NCBI GenBank assembly: GCA_016584305.1
Contig: JACEEZ010026262.1
Coordinates: 204,678-268,677 of the forward strand
Length of the DNA stretch: 64,000 nt
Reading direction: 5' to 3'
Source of the DNA: Chionoecetes opilio
Taxonomy: Eukaryota; Arthropoda; Malacostraca; Decapoda; Majidae
Below, one piece after another: positions 1 through 11,600 of this stretch. The position numbers and the translations under genes are program-made. Position 1 is the first letter of the stretch; every line of letters begins with the position of its first letter. The notes beneath the pieces are model-generated. The model did not search any database, had not been told where the DNA came from, and saw only the letters and a program-made list of their open reading frames with translations.

Positions 1-636
1 TCTGAGATAACAATTTCCTGTAGCTACGTAATTAATGTTCTCAGCAGCCAGCGCCGGCTGTCACGTGTGGTGGCCCAGGGAAGGGGAGAGGAAGGGGACG
101 GGACCAGTTGGGTTTTGTTAGTGTGCAGTCATGAGAGCAATCCTATGACCAACTGAAACAATTCTTCATTGACTCGGCCAAAGACTACTGTATAGTAGTG
201 TATATTACTATATACAGTAGTCTTTGAATCAGCCCATCACAGCACTGTATCTTGTAGAGAAAGGGGAGATGTCATTATTTTAAAAGTATGACGGATTTCT
301 GTCTGTGAGGGACACACCCTGGACTTTTTTGCCTGTGTTATAAGATTTCATAGTGATAATGAGTACTCACTCAGCCGAGTTTCTTCACATGTATATAGTT
401 CTTTCAAGAGTTATTAAGTGCCTGAGATGTGACAAAGATTGTTCTTTCCTCAGAGACGGAGAAGGGCTTCCTCCATGGATTTGTTGTGCACTCAGCAAAG
501 CTCTATCCTACCCAAGGAGACCAGCATTGCTAGCCATCTGTGTCTGTCCTCAAGGCACCCACTGAGAGGCAGCACAGCAGCAGTAAGGTAGGGCCAATAA
601 ATCACCGTGGGGGATAGAGGTCAGGACAGGATGGAG
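1..636. other. No gene recognised; short AT-rich hairpin
   Basis: No coding region can be supported here. Positions 179-226 form a small perfect-looking hairpin whose arms begin CAAAGACTACTGTATA on each strand. A 70-codon open frame at 353-565 has no recognisable motif and no homologue in the window, so I treat it as chance. Confidence 0.5.
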
Positions 637-889
637 TACAGTGATACCTTGGAACTCAAACATAATTCGTTTCAGGAGGCAGTTCGAATTCCAAAGCAAA
701 TTTTTAATCACCAAATTTACCCTAATTTGGTCATGAAAAACGCCAAATAGCAGCCCTGAACGCACGCTTGGCGTTTGTTCGAATTCCAAGAAAACTTTCA
801 AATTCTGGAGCAAAATATTCTCCCAAGAAAATGTTTGAATTCCAAGTTGTTCGAGATAAGGGTGGCTGGAGTTTCAAGGTGTCACTGTA
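637..889. mobile_element. Tc1/mariner-like MITE, TA target site
   Basis: The segment starts TA-CAGTGATACCTTGGAACTC and ends in the inverse, GAGTTTCAAGGTGTCACTG-TA, giving imperfect terminal inverted repeats of about 20 bp flanked by a TA dinucleotide (637-638 and 888-889). The interior of about 249 bp has no transposase frame, so it is non-autonomous. TA duplication and CAGTG-type termini fit the Tc1/mariner superfamily. Confidence 0.65.
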
Positions 890-1063
890 CTAGGTTAAGT
901 TTGAAATAACCACGGGAGTTGTGTACACAGAGGGTGTCCCTCGGGGGTTGAGGAAAGGTAAAGCCGGGTGTGGTGGGCAAAGTGTCTGTGGGGGGGGAGT
1001 GGGTTTTCAAAGGCAAAGGACGGGCATGGGGGGGGGGGCAGGGGTGGGGGGGGGGGGGTGGGG
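890..1063. repeat. G-rich low-complexity stretch
   Basis: Runs of G reaching 10 bases occur between about 990 and 1070. The proline- and glycine-rich frames through this stretch are low-complexity artefacts. Confidence 0.5.
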
Positions 1064-1328
1064 GGGGCACGAAGTGGAACACTCACTGACGTCGGCGAGA
1101 ATTACTATCGGCGACAGTTATAGGTATGGTTTTGAGCATATATGATATAAGAGGCATTCAATTTCGTACAAAAATGTCCCCTGAGCAGATGGGAGTATAT
1201 ACGGGTGGTTACGACATTTCTGTAAGAAATTGAATGCCTCATATATCATATATGCTCAAAACCATACCTATACCTGTTGCCGATAGTAATTCTCGCCGAC
1301 GTCGGCGAGTGCTCCACTTCGTCCCCCC
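1064..1328. mobile_element. Fold-back MITE, copy 1
   Basis: Two arms, 1064-1178 and 1213-1328, are near-perfect inverse complements around a 34-base spacer. Each arm carries CACGAAGTGGA, GACGTCGGCGAG and the GAGGCATTCAATTTC block. A partial second copy is at 12044-12225. Sequence following the right arm (about 1329-1480) reappears inverted at about 11863-12043, so the mobile unit is larger than the palindrome alone. No transposase is encoded. Confidence 0.7.
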
Positions 1329-1475
1329 CAATGATAAATAAAGATGGGTTTGTTGTCGTAGGACGCCTGGACATGCCTTTGTTGATCAAGTCAATATTAG
1401 TAAGTATTCCTGTTTTCTTTGCCTTTGTTGGTAAACAGACTTCACCTCACAAACAGACACTTGCCCACACGACAC

Positions 1476-2040
1476 CGGTAATAATGGACGAGAACTTCGC
1501 GGTCGTTTTCAAAGACACCGACTAATTTTTCCTGGCCTACAATAGGCGCTTTTTGTAATGGAGATAGTACATAGTTTTATTTTCCGGAAACCCATTTAAA
1601 AAAAAATATATTTCATCACCGAATTTTATGCATGGTTAAGGTTAAGGTTAGGTTAGGTATACTTAGTGGTTAAGGTTCGGTTAGTTTTCATTAAAACCTA
1701 TAAGGTTAGGTTAGGTATACTTTGTGGGTAAGGTTAGGTTAGTTTTCATTAAAACCTATAAGGTTAGGTTTGGTATGTTCTATTCAATTACTTCCCTGTT
1801 ATCTGAGACCCTGACTAATTTCTCCCGGCCAAGTTTTAGTGCTTTTTCTGATAGAGATAGTGATTTTAATGGAAACGGCGACAATAAAATTCGGTGATGA
1901 AATTATTATTATTATTATTATTATTTTAATATGGGTTTCTGGAAAATATAACTCCAATTAGAAAAAGCACCCATTGTAGGCCAGGAAAAATTAGTCGGTG
2001 TCTCTGAAAACGACCGCGAAGTCCTCATCCATTATTACCG
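1476..2040. mobile_element. Fold-back element with TTAGG-rich loop
   Basis: The left arm 1476-1629 (beginning GGTAATAATGGA) is matched in inverse by 1884-2040 (ending CCATTATTACCG), about 155 bp each with scattered substitutions. The loop, 1630-1883, contains a short tandem array of GGTTAGGTTAGGTATAC-type units. The right arm has gained an (ATT)n run. It is non-coding, and the superfamily is unclear because termini and target duplication cannot be fixed. Confidence 0.65.
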
Positions 2041-2225
2041 CAAAGCCCAACAGGTTAGGAGGCAAGAGTTCAGAAATAAGGTTTGGCGCTAGGTTTAGTT
2101 AGAAATAGCACTGGAGTTACATACCCATGTGCAGAAGGTCTGTTTGAAAATTATATTTTCTGATACACTGAGTGAGTCTCCTTAATTACCAGAGGTTGTA
2201 GTCTGGTCGGGTTAATTTGATATTT

Positions 2226-2862
2226 TGTGTTATGGACTCGCTCAGCATGAGTATATTTGGCGTTGTCGGTACTTTTTTTTTATTTATTTTTTTATTTGTG
2301 CCTATAGCGCCTGTAGGCAGTGGTGACCCAGGGCTCGGATGGTAGGCTCTGGAGGTTCACTTGAGGGCTGTGATGGTTGGTCCTTGCCCGTGGTGGCGCA
2401 GGCAGGATTATTATAGTGACGCCTGCGATTAGAGGCTCATGCCACCCCCTGTGTCCTCCGATGCACTCGCAATCGAAGGTAGAGTTGATGGGCATAAAGG
2501 ACAAAGATCCGGATCTTCAAGTCTCTTCTGAACCCTGTCTTACGGTATGGTTGTGAGACATGGATGCTAAATAGCGATATGAAGAGACGAATCGATGTCT
2601 TTGGTAAGAAGTGTCTTCGCAGAATCATGGGGTATCGCTGGGATGATTATGTGTCAAATCAGCGATTGCACCGTGAGACTGAATTGAGGCCTATTACTTG
2701 CATAGTCCGTCAACGCCAACTTCGGCTATATGGGCATGTGGCACGCTACCCTGAAACCAATCCTTCCCATCGGGTTGTATCTGTAAGAGACAATCCGGCG
2801 TGGAGGAGGCCAAGGGGACACCCACAAGGCTCGTGGCTGGGGCAAGTTGATGCTTCTTGAGG
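2226..2862 (+). pseudogene. RTE-type LINE 3' fragment (reverse-transcriptase C-terminus)
   Basis: The open frame 2564-2860 encodes the C-terminal part of an RTE-like retrotransposon protein: a KCLRRIMGYRWDD block, then RQRQLRLYGHVARYPE, then RDNPAWRRPRG. The same peptide is encoded at 60201-60761 on the minus strand and partly at 59600-59950. Homology to those copies starts at about 2226, is interrupted by an unrelated insertion at 2272-2497, resumes at 2498 and ends near 2862 where a palindromic MITE begins. The catalytic reverse-transcriptase region is absent, so this is a dead 5'-truncated copy. Confidence 0.75.
2272..2497 (-). mobile_element. Poly(A)-tailed insertion inside the RTE fragment
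   Basis: Comparison with the RTE copy at about 60.56-60.60 kb shows that roughly 226 bp interrupt the fragment while replacing a few bases. The left end is T-rich (2273-2297), so the insert is a minus-strand retroelement with a 3' poly(A)-like tail. It has a 70-codon minus-strand frame (2292-2504) that I do not recognise. It may be a SINE or the 3' end of a LINE. Confidence 0.5.
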
Positions 2863-3092
2863 CACCTCATATTTCATAGCGGCCGTGTGGGTTAACCAAG
2901 GCCGAGCGCACGCTGGAACCTTTACAGATGTGAAGTACAATAAGCATACAATACAGTGTGGTAATTCAGGAAATACTTTGGAACTCATCCTTCCGGCTTT
3001 GACTGAAATGAACTACCGCACTGTATTGTATGCTTATTGTACTTCACATCTGTAAAGGTTCCAGCGTGCGCTCGGCCTTGGTTAACCCACAC

Positions 3093-5475
3093 TTACTTGG
3101 TTTACTTGGTTTACTTGGTTAGATTTAGAGGGTCTTCCTCACAGCTGTGGTGGTCCACCGCTGCTGCCAGTCCGAGAGTCTACTTTCAGGAGAGCCATCT
3201 GGTCTGGCACAGAGTTTGAAGCTGCCCTGCAACAAGCCGTGTAGCCTGGTATGGGAGGCTCATCTGGCAGTGTTTGCAGGAAGTTGTCCAGTTCTTTTTT
3301 AAATCTGGTGACTGAGCAGCCTGTGGTGTCTCTGACGTATTTAGGGAGTACGTTAAAGAGTCTAGGGCCACTGTGTGAAAGACTGGAGGCAAGGAGACTT
3401 GATTCTCCCTGGGGTTGTAGAAGAGAGAGCCCTTCTTTCGCATGAGCGACCGGTGCGCTCACTTGTCTTTGCCTTCAGTAGATTGGGGGTGGGATCAGGC
3501 ACTTGCTTCTCCAATATCTTCCACACATATATGGTCCCGTATCTCTCTCTCCTTCTCTGTTGGGAGTATAGCCCCCGCTTTTGCAGTCGCTGCCAGTAGT
3601 TTAGGCCTTTCATGCCTTTTATTGTCCTGGTGAAGGCCCTCTGTACTGACTCAAGCTCCTGTATGTCACCCTTTTTGTGGGGTGACCAGAGCTGGCTGCA
3701 GTAATCGAGTACTGGCTGTACAAGGGCTTTCCATAGTGTCAGCATGACTTCTTGTTCCCTTGACTTGAAGGTTCGGTGGACCCAGCCGACCATCCGCCTG
3801 GCTTTGCTGGCTGTTTCCTTGATGTGCTGCTGGAAGGTGGCGTCGTCGTTCATGTGCACACCAAGACACTTGACGACATGACTTGCTGAGATTTCTTGCT
3901 GTCCCCCTGTATATATGTTGGTGGAGTCTTTTAACTCAGTATTAGGTCCTAGTCTCAGTAATTCAAATTTCTCCTCATTAAATTTCATATTATTACTTTC
4001 GGCCCATTTGAAAATCTCCTGTATGTTTGCCTGCAGTTGTAAAGCGTCGCTTTCCTCACTAATCCTGTGGCTGATGGTGGTATCATCGGCAAAGGATGAC
4101 AGAAAGGAGCCATTGACCACTTCCTCGATGTCAGCCATCAGGACCAGGAAGAGCACAGGGCCGAGGACTGAGCCCTGGGGGACACCACTGGCGACTTCTT
4201 CTTGCTGCGATTTGTAGCCATCAACAGCGACTGCCTGTTTCCTGTGTGTAAGGAAGCTGTGCAACCACACACCCAGCTTCCCTGTTATTCCCATGGCCTT
4301 CATCTTGTGGAGGAGGATGCCGTGATCAACTCGGTCGAAGGCCTTGGCAAAATCCAGGTACACGACGTCCACATTTTTCTCCTTCAGCAAGTCCTTGGAG
4401 CAGCCACTCATAGTGGGCCAGCAGGTTGGAGAGACACGACCTTCCTTTGCAAAAGCCATGCTGGGAACTGCTCATGAGGTCATTGTCTTCCAAGTAGGAG
4501 ATGATTGCATCCCTAATTACTTTCTCAAATATTTTTACCATGTGGGAGTGGAGGGCCACAGGTCTGTAATTTTTTGCTTGGCTTCTGTCTCCCCTTTGTG
4601 TATTGGAGAGATCACTGCCTCCTTTAACATGGTTGGGATGATGCCGGTGTCCAGAGAGCAGCGCCAGATCTTATAGAGGGGGGTTGCCAGTGCCTCTTTG
4701 CATTTCAGCAGAAGGATGGACGGCACACCATCAGGTCCAGCAGCAGAGTTCATCTTCAGTTCGCTGATGGCTTTCTGTAGGTCAGCTGTGGTGAAAGTGA
4801 TGTTGGAGAGGTTGTGGTGGTGTTGGCTGTGATCCTCAAAGAACTTGCTGGGGTCACGCACAATCTTCGTAGTTTTAGGCTTCGAGAACACTTTCGTATA
4901 TTGCTGGGATAAGATACGGCATGTTTCTTGGGGATTTTTTGACATTTCCCCATTTTCTGCTTGTAGTGGCCCAACTCTAACTTGTGTTTTGGAAAACTTT
5001 TTGCAGTACTTGAAGAAGAACTTAGGGTTGACCTTTATGTTTTCCACAGCCTGATTTTCTTCCCAGGCTCGCTGCTTTTCATGAGATTCTTTGATTTTAT
5101 TCTCAACAGCAGAGACTTTGGCTTGAAGCGAGCTCTTCTGTTTGTCATTTGATGTTTTAAGTATGCGCTGAGTTAATTTTGCCCGTCTCTTCATCAGTAT
5201 TTTCCGTTCCTTTGGGATGTGGCTTTTTCTGGAAGCTTGCCGTTTCTTCAATGGGACATTGCCTTCACACGCCCTTAAGATGGTGGTGAGTAGGCTGTTC
5301 AGCATATCCTCGGGGTCACCGTCATGAAGCACGGCCTCCCAGTCAGTGCCCCTAAGCTGTGCATTTATGAGCTCCCAGTTGACTTGGCTGCTAAAAAAAT
5401 TGAGACTGGAGAATGGGTTCTTCTCTGCTGGACTGGTCACTTCAGGAGGTAGTGTTGAATTTTGGTAGTTTGTAC
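3093..5475 (-). mobile_element. CR1/Jockey-group LINE, 5'-truncated
   Basis: A minus-strand non-LTR retrotransposon of about 2.4 kb fills the broken arm of the palindromic MITE. Its 3' end (left side, 3093-3121) is a short tandem tail of ACTTGGTTT units rather than poly(A), as in many CR1-like elements. The endonuclease region is missing, so insertion was 5'-truncated. MITE bases CAC appear on both sides, giving a short candidate target duplication. Coding content is described separately. Confidence 0.8.
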
Positions 5476-5506
5476 CACGGCCGCTATGAAATATGAGGTG
5501 CCTCAA
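3139..5506 (-). pseudogene. LINE reverse transcriptase, frameshifted
   Basis: Four overlapping minus-strand frames together make one reverse transcriptase. The frame 4535-5506 holds the region before the fingers and the AAGPDGVPS motif. The frame 4326-4559 holds SSQHGFCKGRSC. The frame 3362-4459 holds the palm: VVYLDFAKAFDRVDHG, SGVPQGSVLGP and the catalytic FADD box. The frame 3139-3462 holds the C-terminal LFNVLPKYVRD region. Frame changes near 4570, 4400 and 3455 inactivate it. The family copies cDNA into the genome by target-primed reverse transcription. Whether the clade is CR1, L2 or Jockey is not settled by eye. Confidence 0.85.
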
Positions 5507-5517
5507 AAAATTCTAAG

Positions 5518-5612
5518 TTCAGTTAGGTTAGGTTAGGTTAGGTATACTTTGTGGTTAAGGTTAGATTAGGTTAGGTATACTTTGTGGTTAAGGTTAGGTT
5601 AGGTTAGGTTAG
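5518..5612 (+). repeat. TTAGG-type interstitial array
   Basis: Short tandem TTAGG units (GTTAGGTTAGGTTAGG) alternate with a TATACTTTGTGGTTAAGG spacer, as in the loop at 1632-1780. TTAGG is the arthropod telomere motif. Here it forms part of a dispersed satellite unit, not a chromosome end. Confidence 0.6.
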
Positions 5613-6480
5613 ATTTTTACATATAGTGACTTTAATGATTTTTTTGGGAGCCATAAATCACTTATATTTGCTACCCACACCCAAAAAACCCCGTATTCCC
5701 GCCAGTTCCCCAGGCTTGTTGGCTAGAGGGGGAAGAAAAAAAAAGATAGGGGTGAAGGACTTCTTCCAAAGTTTTACCGTAATTCATTTCAGTCAAAGCC
5801 GGAAGGATGAGTTCCAAAGTATTTCCGGGAATTGTGGTCCTAGTGTAAAATAATACCAACCAACACCACTAATAGGGGCGGGAAAGGACCAGGATTTTAC
5901 CACCTCTTTCTGCAAATGATCCCAAGGTATAGTACAGTGATGAGGGGAGAGGGGTCACTGCCTTACCCCCGGGTGGTATATTTTGCTGGATCTCTGCAGC
6001 TGAATATCAACAGTAATGGACATGGTGAGGGGACAGCTGCACACAACGTATTACAGCCAGGTGGTGGTGCAGATGGTGGTGGTGGTGCGGAGCTAGGAAC
6101 GCACAGGCCGGGGGTGTTGTGACAAGTAACGCCCATTTGTTTGGGTCGGTTACCTTCCGTCACACTTGCACCGTGCACGCACATTATCCCTTGATCTTGA
6201 TATGACAGGTGGCCTATTCTTCATAGGCTTGGGCCTATTCAATATGCTTGTAGTATTTTTTCCATATAGGCGTATTTTGTAGTGTCCTTCCGGAGTAAAA
6301 TTATACTTATTTAAGCTCCGCCCCTGGGGGGACATTTTCGAAGAGGCTCTAAACTACACCCTATTAGCGTCCTAAGACCGACTTAGTTATACGGGGCCAA
6401 GAAGACTACTAAGGAAGCATTTTCGGAGTTCATCTTAGCCTCGTGTAGGGCTAAGACCTTCTTAGTGCCACCACTTCCAC
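5613..6480. other. No gene; dispersed-repeat fragments
   Basis: Positions 5783-5826 are an inverted copy of the spacer region of the palindromic MITE (about 2968-3015). Positions 6238-6315 carry a block ending TTTAAGCTCCGCCC that recurs inverted at about 9002-9062. No coding region is supported. Confidence 0.45.
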
Positions 6481-6566
6481 TTTAACCAATCAGCGTGCGC
6501 GACACAAGTCTGTATTTAGCGGGAAATACGTATGAACAAACCTCGGCGTATACCACGCCGAGGGAG

Positions 6567-7045
<479 letters not shown>

Positions 7046-7954
7046 CTTCCTTCTCCCTTTTCATCCTCCACACACACATCATAGCCAGTATGTGATATTA
7101 TCGTGAATAACGAAACTTTTTTCTGGTGAGTTTTGATATGTTTAGAATTAATCTGCTAACCGTTTCTGTCGCAAATCATATCTATTCCACCCAGCCCACC
7201 CCTATATATATAGTATTATATATAATATATTTATACATAATGTATTATACAGCCTAATATACTATATACAGTCTAAAATATATAATATATAACCAATAAT
7301 ATAACCATTGTTGTTATGGTGACGAAGAAAATTGCGGGCTAAGACGACCCCAACCCTGCCTTAGTTTACACTCGCTGCACTGTCTTAGGCGGAGCGAAAT
7401 TTGCTTCCGAAAATGTCCACCTAGCGCTAAGATGGTCTTAGTCCCCTAAGATGGTCTTAGTAGTGTTCCAAAATGCCCCCCCTGCTTGCCATCACAAAAT
7501 ACGATTGTAGCGCTGCCAAAGCTCTTTCTTGATGTTGCCGAGAGTAAAAGTGTCGTACACTTCATTACCTCTTACAGAGGCTCAAGGAATATCGTTAAGG
7601 TTGACATTATTGAAGGCACAGCAAAGAGTAGTAGCGTGATTGTCTGTATTACACATCGATATCTAATTGTTTTGAGCTCTTAGAATGGCCTAGCATTGTT
7701 TTCTAACTCTATAGATGGACTTGATATTAAACTGAAATGTTTAGGGCGCTATGAAACTGTTATTTGAATATCTATTTGCTACACAGCCATTTCACGATGT
7801 GCGTCGAGGATGTTTAATGCTATCATGGACCTGTACGTATGTAGGCTACGTGTACCTACATCTACGTTTCACGAATTATTCTTTGCCTAAACCTAGATGA
7901 ATGCTGGTTGTGATTCATCCTCCAGTGCATCTCCCCCGTTTAACATCCATGGGC
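7046..7954. other. No gene recognised
   Basis: This is AT-rich sequence (about 7200-7300) followed by unique-looking DNA. A 65-codon plus-strand frame at 7486-7683 has normal composition but no motif that I recognise. Confidence 0.4.
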
Positions 7955-8395
7955 GGGTGTGTGGTGGGCGGGTGTGTGATGGACGTGTGGTGGGTGGGTG
8001 TGTGGTGGGCGGATGTATGATGGGCGTGTGGTGGGTGGGTGTGTGGTGGGCGGATGGGTGGTGGGTGGGTGTGTGGTGGGTGGGTGTGTGGTGGGCGGAT
8101 GTATGATGGGCGTGTGGTGGGTGGGTGTGTGGTGGGCGGATGGGTGATGGGCGTGTGGTGGGTGGGTGTGTGGGTGGGCGGATGTGTGGTGGGTGGGTGT
8201 GTGGTGGGTGTGTGGTGGGCGGATGGGTGATGGGCGTGTGGTGGGTGTGTGTGGTGGGGCGGTGTGTGGGCGGATGGGTGATGGGCGTGTGTGTGGGTGG
8301 GTGTGGTGGTGGGCGGGTGGTGGGTGGGTGGGTGGTGGTGGGCGGGTGGGTGCCTGGGTGGTGGTGGGTGTGTGGTGGCCCGTGGGTTACACACA
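7955..8395 (+). repeat. G-rich minisatellite, GGTGGGTGTGTGG type
   Basis: About 440 bp of diverged tandem units combine GTGTGGTGGGCGGATG with GGTGGGTGTGTGGTGG. All G richness is on the plus strand. His/Pro frames on the minus strand are artefacts. Confidence 0.85.
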
Positions 8396-9065
8396 GAGAC
8401 CTTCCTACGCGTGTTGGAGCTAAATCAGACTGATGAAATGTTCGTATTCGTGCCCTGCGATAGGTTCTCTAAAAGGCTTTCTTTTTGTGTGATATAACAT
8501 ATATACCAAATTTATACATTTCTATTGCAAATGTAATATCACTCATGAATATATTTAAGTATTTGACTATACTATAGCAATAATACACCAGTTTTGGTGC
8601 TAAGCCAGCAAGCATCAACGAAGATTCGGACACATTGAAAAATTCGAGGGATTGGGAAATTTGTTCCCAGACGTCGCTGGAGAATTTTAATATTTGTGAC
8701 TTCTTACCTGTTAAGAGTCACCTACTCTACTCCTTACTACTCCTTACCTACTCTTAATTAAATACAGTATCCTTTGCGTGTCGTGCGCATGTAATGAATG
8801 TTGAATTGGATGAGAATTAAAGGAAAAGAGAAACATTTACGGGAGGAGTTTTGATAAGATTTTCTCATGCGCGCGATCTGATTGGCCAGGCTCTTGAAAC
8901 CAACACTCACACCCACGACTGTAAAACTTTACAGGAAAAGAGTAAAATATCGCTGCCGAAGTGTATCTGCTCAGTTTTCTATGCACGCAAAAGAGTAAAA
9001 AATAAGTGGGCGGAGCTTAAATAAGTAAAATTTTACTTCCAAGGGCATGGACAAAATACGCCTTA

Positions 9066-9470
9066 TGTTATCATGCGTGTTTCACAGTCCCAAGTTTGGG
9101 TTTGGGTTAGCCAGCAAACCTTGTTAGGAGGCCTTATTTCTTCCCTTTCTGCCTTACATCACGGTGACCATCGATGTTAGGTGGCCAGCAAAAGTAAGTA
9201 CGTGTGTATCATTGTCTAAAATCAAGCCACAGTAGGTCTGTAGAGTCAGGGGATAAAGAGTGAAATAAGGGTTGTTTACATCGGGCAGCCAGACATTCCC
9301 ACAGCCAGGCATTAGCCAAGCGTTATCGCCAATCTGACATTATATTGGCTTTGATATTCCAATTCCTCGGTCTTGATAAGGGGGAGTCTACTCTATAACA
9401 TTTCCTTAATAAATCGATAATTAATGATAAAACAGTGGTTTGTGGGACCTTATTAACGGGACCATAAAAC
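9066..9470 (+). repeat. Direct duplication, copy 1
   Basis: About 405 bp starting TGTTATCATGCGTGTTTC recur at 10086-10494 in the same orientation with only scattered differences. The unit has no recognised coding content. The upstream flanks (from 8396) hold nothing I can assign apart from a CGGAGCTTAAATAAG block near 9005 shared with 6.3 kb. Confidence 0.75.
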
Positions 9471-10085
9471 AATCACATTTTATTTTCTTCACTTGCCCTT
9501 TGAACTATGATTTGCGGAACTCTTATGACGTTTCTTTATTTATTGGAGGGTTTGTTCATTCAATTAAGCCGTTACTTACGCTGTCATGATATCTGTATAG
9601 CAGAAAGTACCCTTGTTGTTGTCCCTGTGACGTCATCACTTTCTTACGTCACCTTAAACCATTTCAGAATTTTTTATTACGGCTTCAATCTTGGATCTGA
9701 TTACCTTTTTAGAATCGCCATTTCATAGCATGAATTTTTATATACGTTTCCCCATTCTTAATGTGCTATTTAAAAACTCGATAAAAATGTGAAGAAATAT
9801 ACGCGTTGTGGGAACCCCTTCCTACTCTGCATATTTTGATAATTATCCCACAAATTTCAGGGTTTATGAGGCTTTTCGTGTTTGTCTGGTTCATGTCTGA
9901 TATTTCCATATATATAATGTACTTAGTGAAGCGTGTTAATAGGCTATTTATATGAAGGCTGGTACGTTGTCAACGTTTGTCAAATCAACGTTAGTTTTCC
10001 GCAAATATTATTTTTTTTTAATTCATGGGTTTAAGGCAATATTTATGTTAGATGATTAAACCAATATGCTTGTAGTATTTTGTCA
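9471..10085. other. No gene; unique-looking DNA between duplicates
   Basis: About 600 bp lie between the two direct copies. A full TGACGTCA palindrome occurs near 9628. A 73-codon frame at 9507-9728 has hydrophobic composition but no support as a gene. Confidence 0.4.
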
Positions 10086-10485
10086 TGTTATCATGCGTGT
10101 TTCACAGTCCCAAGTTCGGGTTTGGGTTAGCCAGCCAACCTTGTTAGGAGGCCTTATTTCTTCCCTTTCTGCCTTATATCACGGTGACCATCGATGTTAG
10201 GTGGCCAGCAAGAGTAAGTACGTGTGTATCATTGTCTATGCAAGCCACAGTAGGTCTGTAGAGTCAGGGGATAAAGAGTGAAATAAGGGTTGTTTACATT
10301 GGGCAGCCAGACATTCCCACAGCCAGGCATAAGCCAAGCGTTATCGCCAATCTGACATTATATTGGTTTTGATATTCTAATTCCTCGGTTTTGAAAAGGG
10401 GCAGTCTACTCGATCTATAACATTTCCTTAATGAATCGATGATTAGTGAGAAAGCAGTGATTTGTGGGAACGTATTAACGGGACC

Positions 10486-10494
<9 letters not shown>
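10086..10494 (+). repeat. Direct duplication, copy 2
   Basis: This is the second copy of the unit at 9066-9470. Similarity stops at GGGAC, exactly where a hAT-like MITE begins, so that insertion post-dates the duplication or marks its end. Confidence 0.75.
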
Positions 10495-10716
<222 letters not shown>

Positions 10717-11148
10717 GCGGGCCCTTATGTGAGAGAGACAGTGACGCTTATGTACAGTGGGCGTGCTGGGAAACAATAAAGTACGTGTGCAGCAGTATGG
10801 TATTTCCCTCTGTCCTTCCCGTTCTCTCCAGGGCACCGAACCGTTAGTCTGTGAGGGGACGATATAGTCGGACAATCGAAACAGTGATGAACAGTGATTT
10901 CGATTGTCCGACTCTCGTTTCGATCGCCCCACACAAGCCGAAATATTACCCACGAAACTATTGTTCATTCAGTCCTCTACCAACTCAGACAGCATACACA
11001 CCAAGGTCCGTTAAGTACAAATTATATTTGATTTATTAGTTAGTAATTTTAGATAATATAGGAATACTTTATTGTTTCTTAAGAATTTTTTTTTTTAGAT
11101 GTTCGCTTTTTAGCATTGTAATATATTATATTTTTAACTATTTTTAGC

Positions 11149-11177
11149 CTGATGATGCCAAGTGCCTTTGGCGAAAC
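11149..11177 (+). ncRNA. Hammerhead-ribozyme-like core
   Basis: The string CTGATGA is followed by GCCAA, a 6-base loop, TTGGC and GAAAC. This is the hammerhead catalytic core: conserved CUGAUGA, a 5-bp stem II, and GAAA closing into stem III. Penelope-like retroelements are known to carry such motifs in their terminal repeats. The upstream partner strand and the cleavage triplet are not evident, so self-cleavage is uncertain. No Penelope reverse transcriptase is visible nearby. Confidence 0.5.
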
Positions 11178-11309
11178 GTTGCGCATAAACAACCCCAAGT
11201 ATGACGAGTGTCTTTGTCACCCTGAAATATCAAGATGTACTACCAACTAAGAAAATCAACTATATATATATATATAATTGATGAAATATTCGGGCGGAGG
11301 TATGCGCTC

Positions 11310-11555
11310 TACTGAGTATAACAACAAAGACGTCACAATGACGTCACAACAAAGTCTACCGCACCGCCGTACCGCTGTACGGCCGCCGTACAAGGTTAAA
11401 TTCAAGTCATCTCTCCCGCTCGGCGGTGTCCGCTCGAGCGGAGTTGCCAACTGTGCCCAATTACCACAAATACCACTCAAGCGGTGATGATGGTGACGTC
11501 ATTGTTGAGCGGTGTTGTTGTAAGACGGCCGTACAAGCGGGCTGATGGGAACCGG
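11310..11555. mobile_element. GGTTCCCA-type MITE, copy 1 (left end lost)
   Basis: Positions 11317-11536 match 11637-11846 almost base for base. The right terminus (CGGCCGTACAAGCGGG to GGGAACCGG) is present, but the left terminus is replaced by a CGGAGGTATGCGCTCT block also found at 46.62 kb. It carries TGACGTCA at 11339-11346 and 11494-11501. Confidence 0.65.
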
Positions 11556-11600
11556 CCTTTAGAGCATTATACAGAATACGGCAGCCATGGCCAGTGAAGC

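Larger units (their letters stand above)
2857..5506. mobile_element. Palindromic MITE split by a LINE
   Basis: The outer ends read TTGAGGCACCTCATATTTC at 2857 and its inverse ending at about 5506. The inner arms, 2885-2968 and 3009-3092, are inverse complements with the mirrored block GTGTGGGTTAACCAAGGC and a spacer of about 40 bases. The right arm breaks after CCCACAC at 3092 and resumes CACGGCCGC at 5476, with a LINE between. A related inverted fragment is at about 5783-5826. No protein is encoded. Confidence 0.7.

Noticed and set aside
353..565. 70-codon frame with several cysteines
   Set aside because: No recognisable domain or splice context, and its length is expected by chance.
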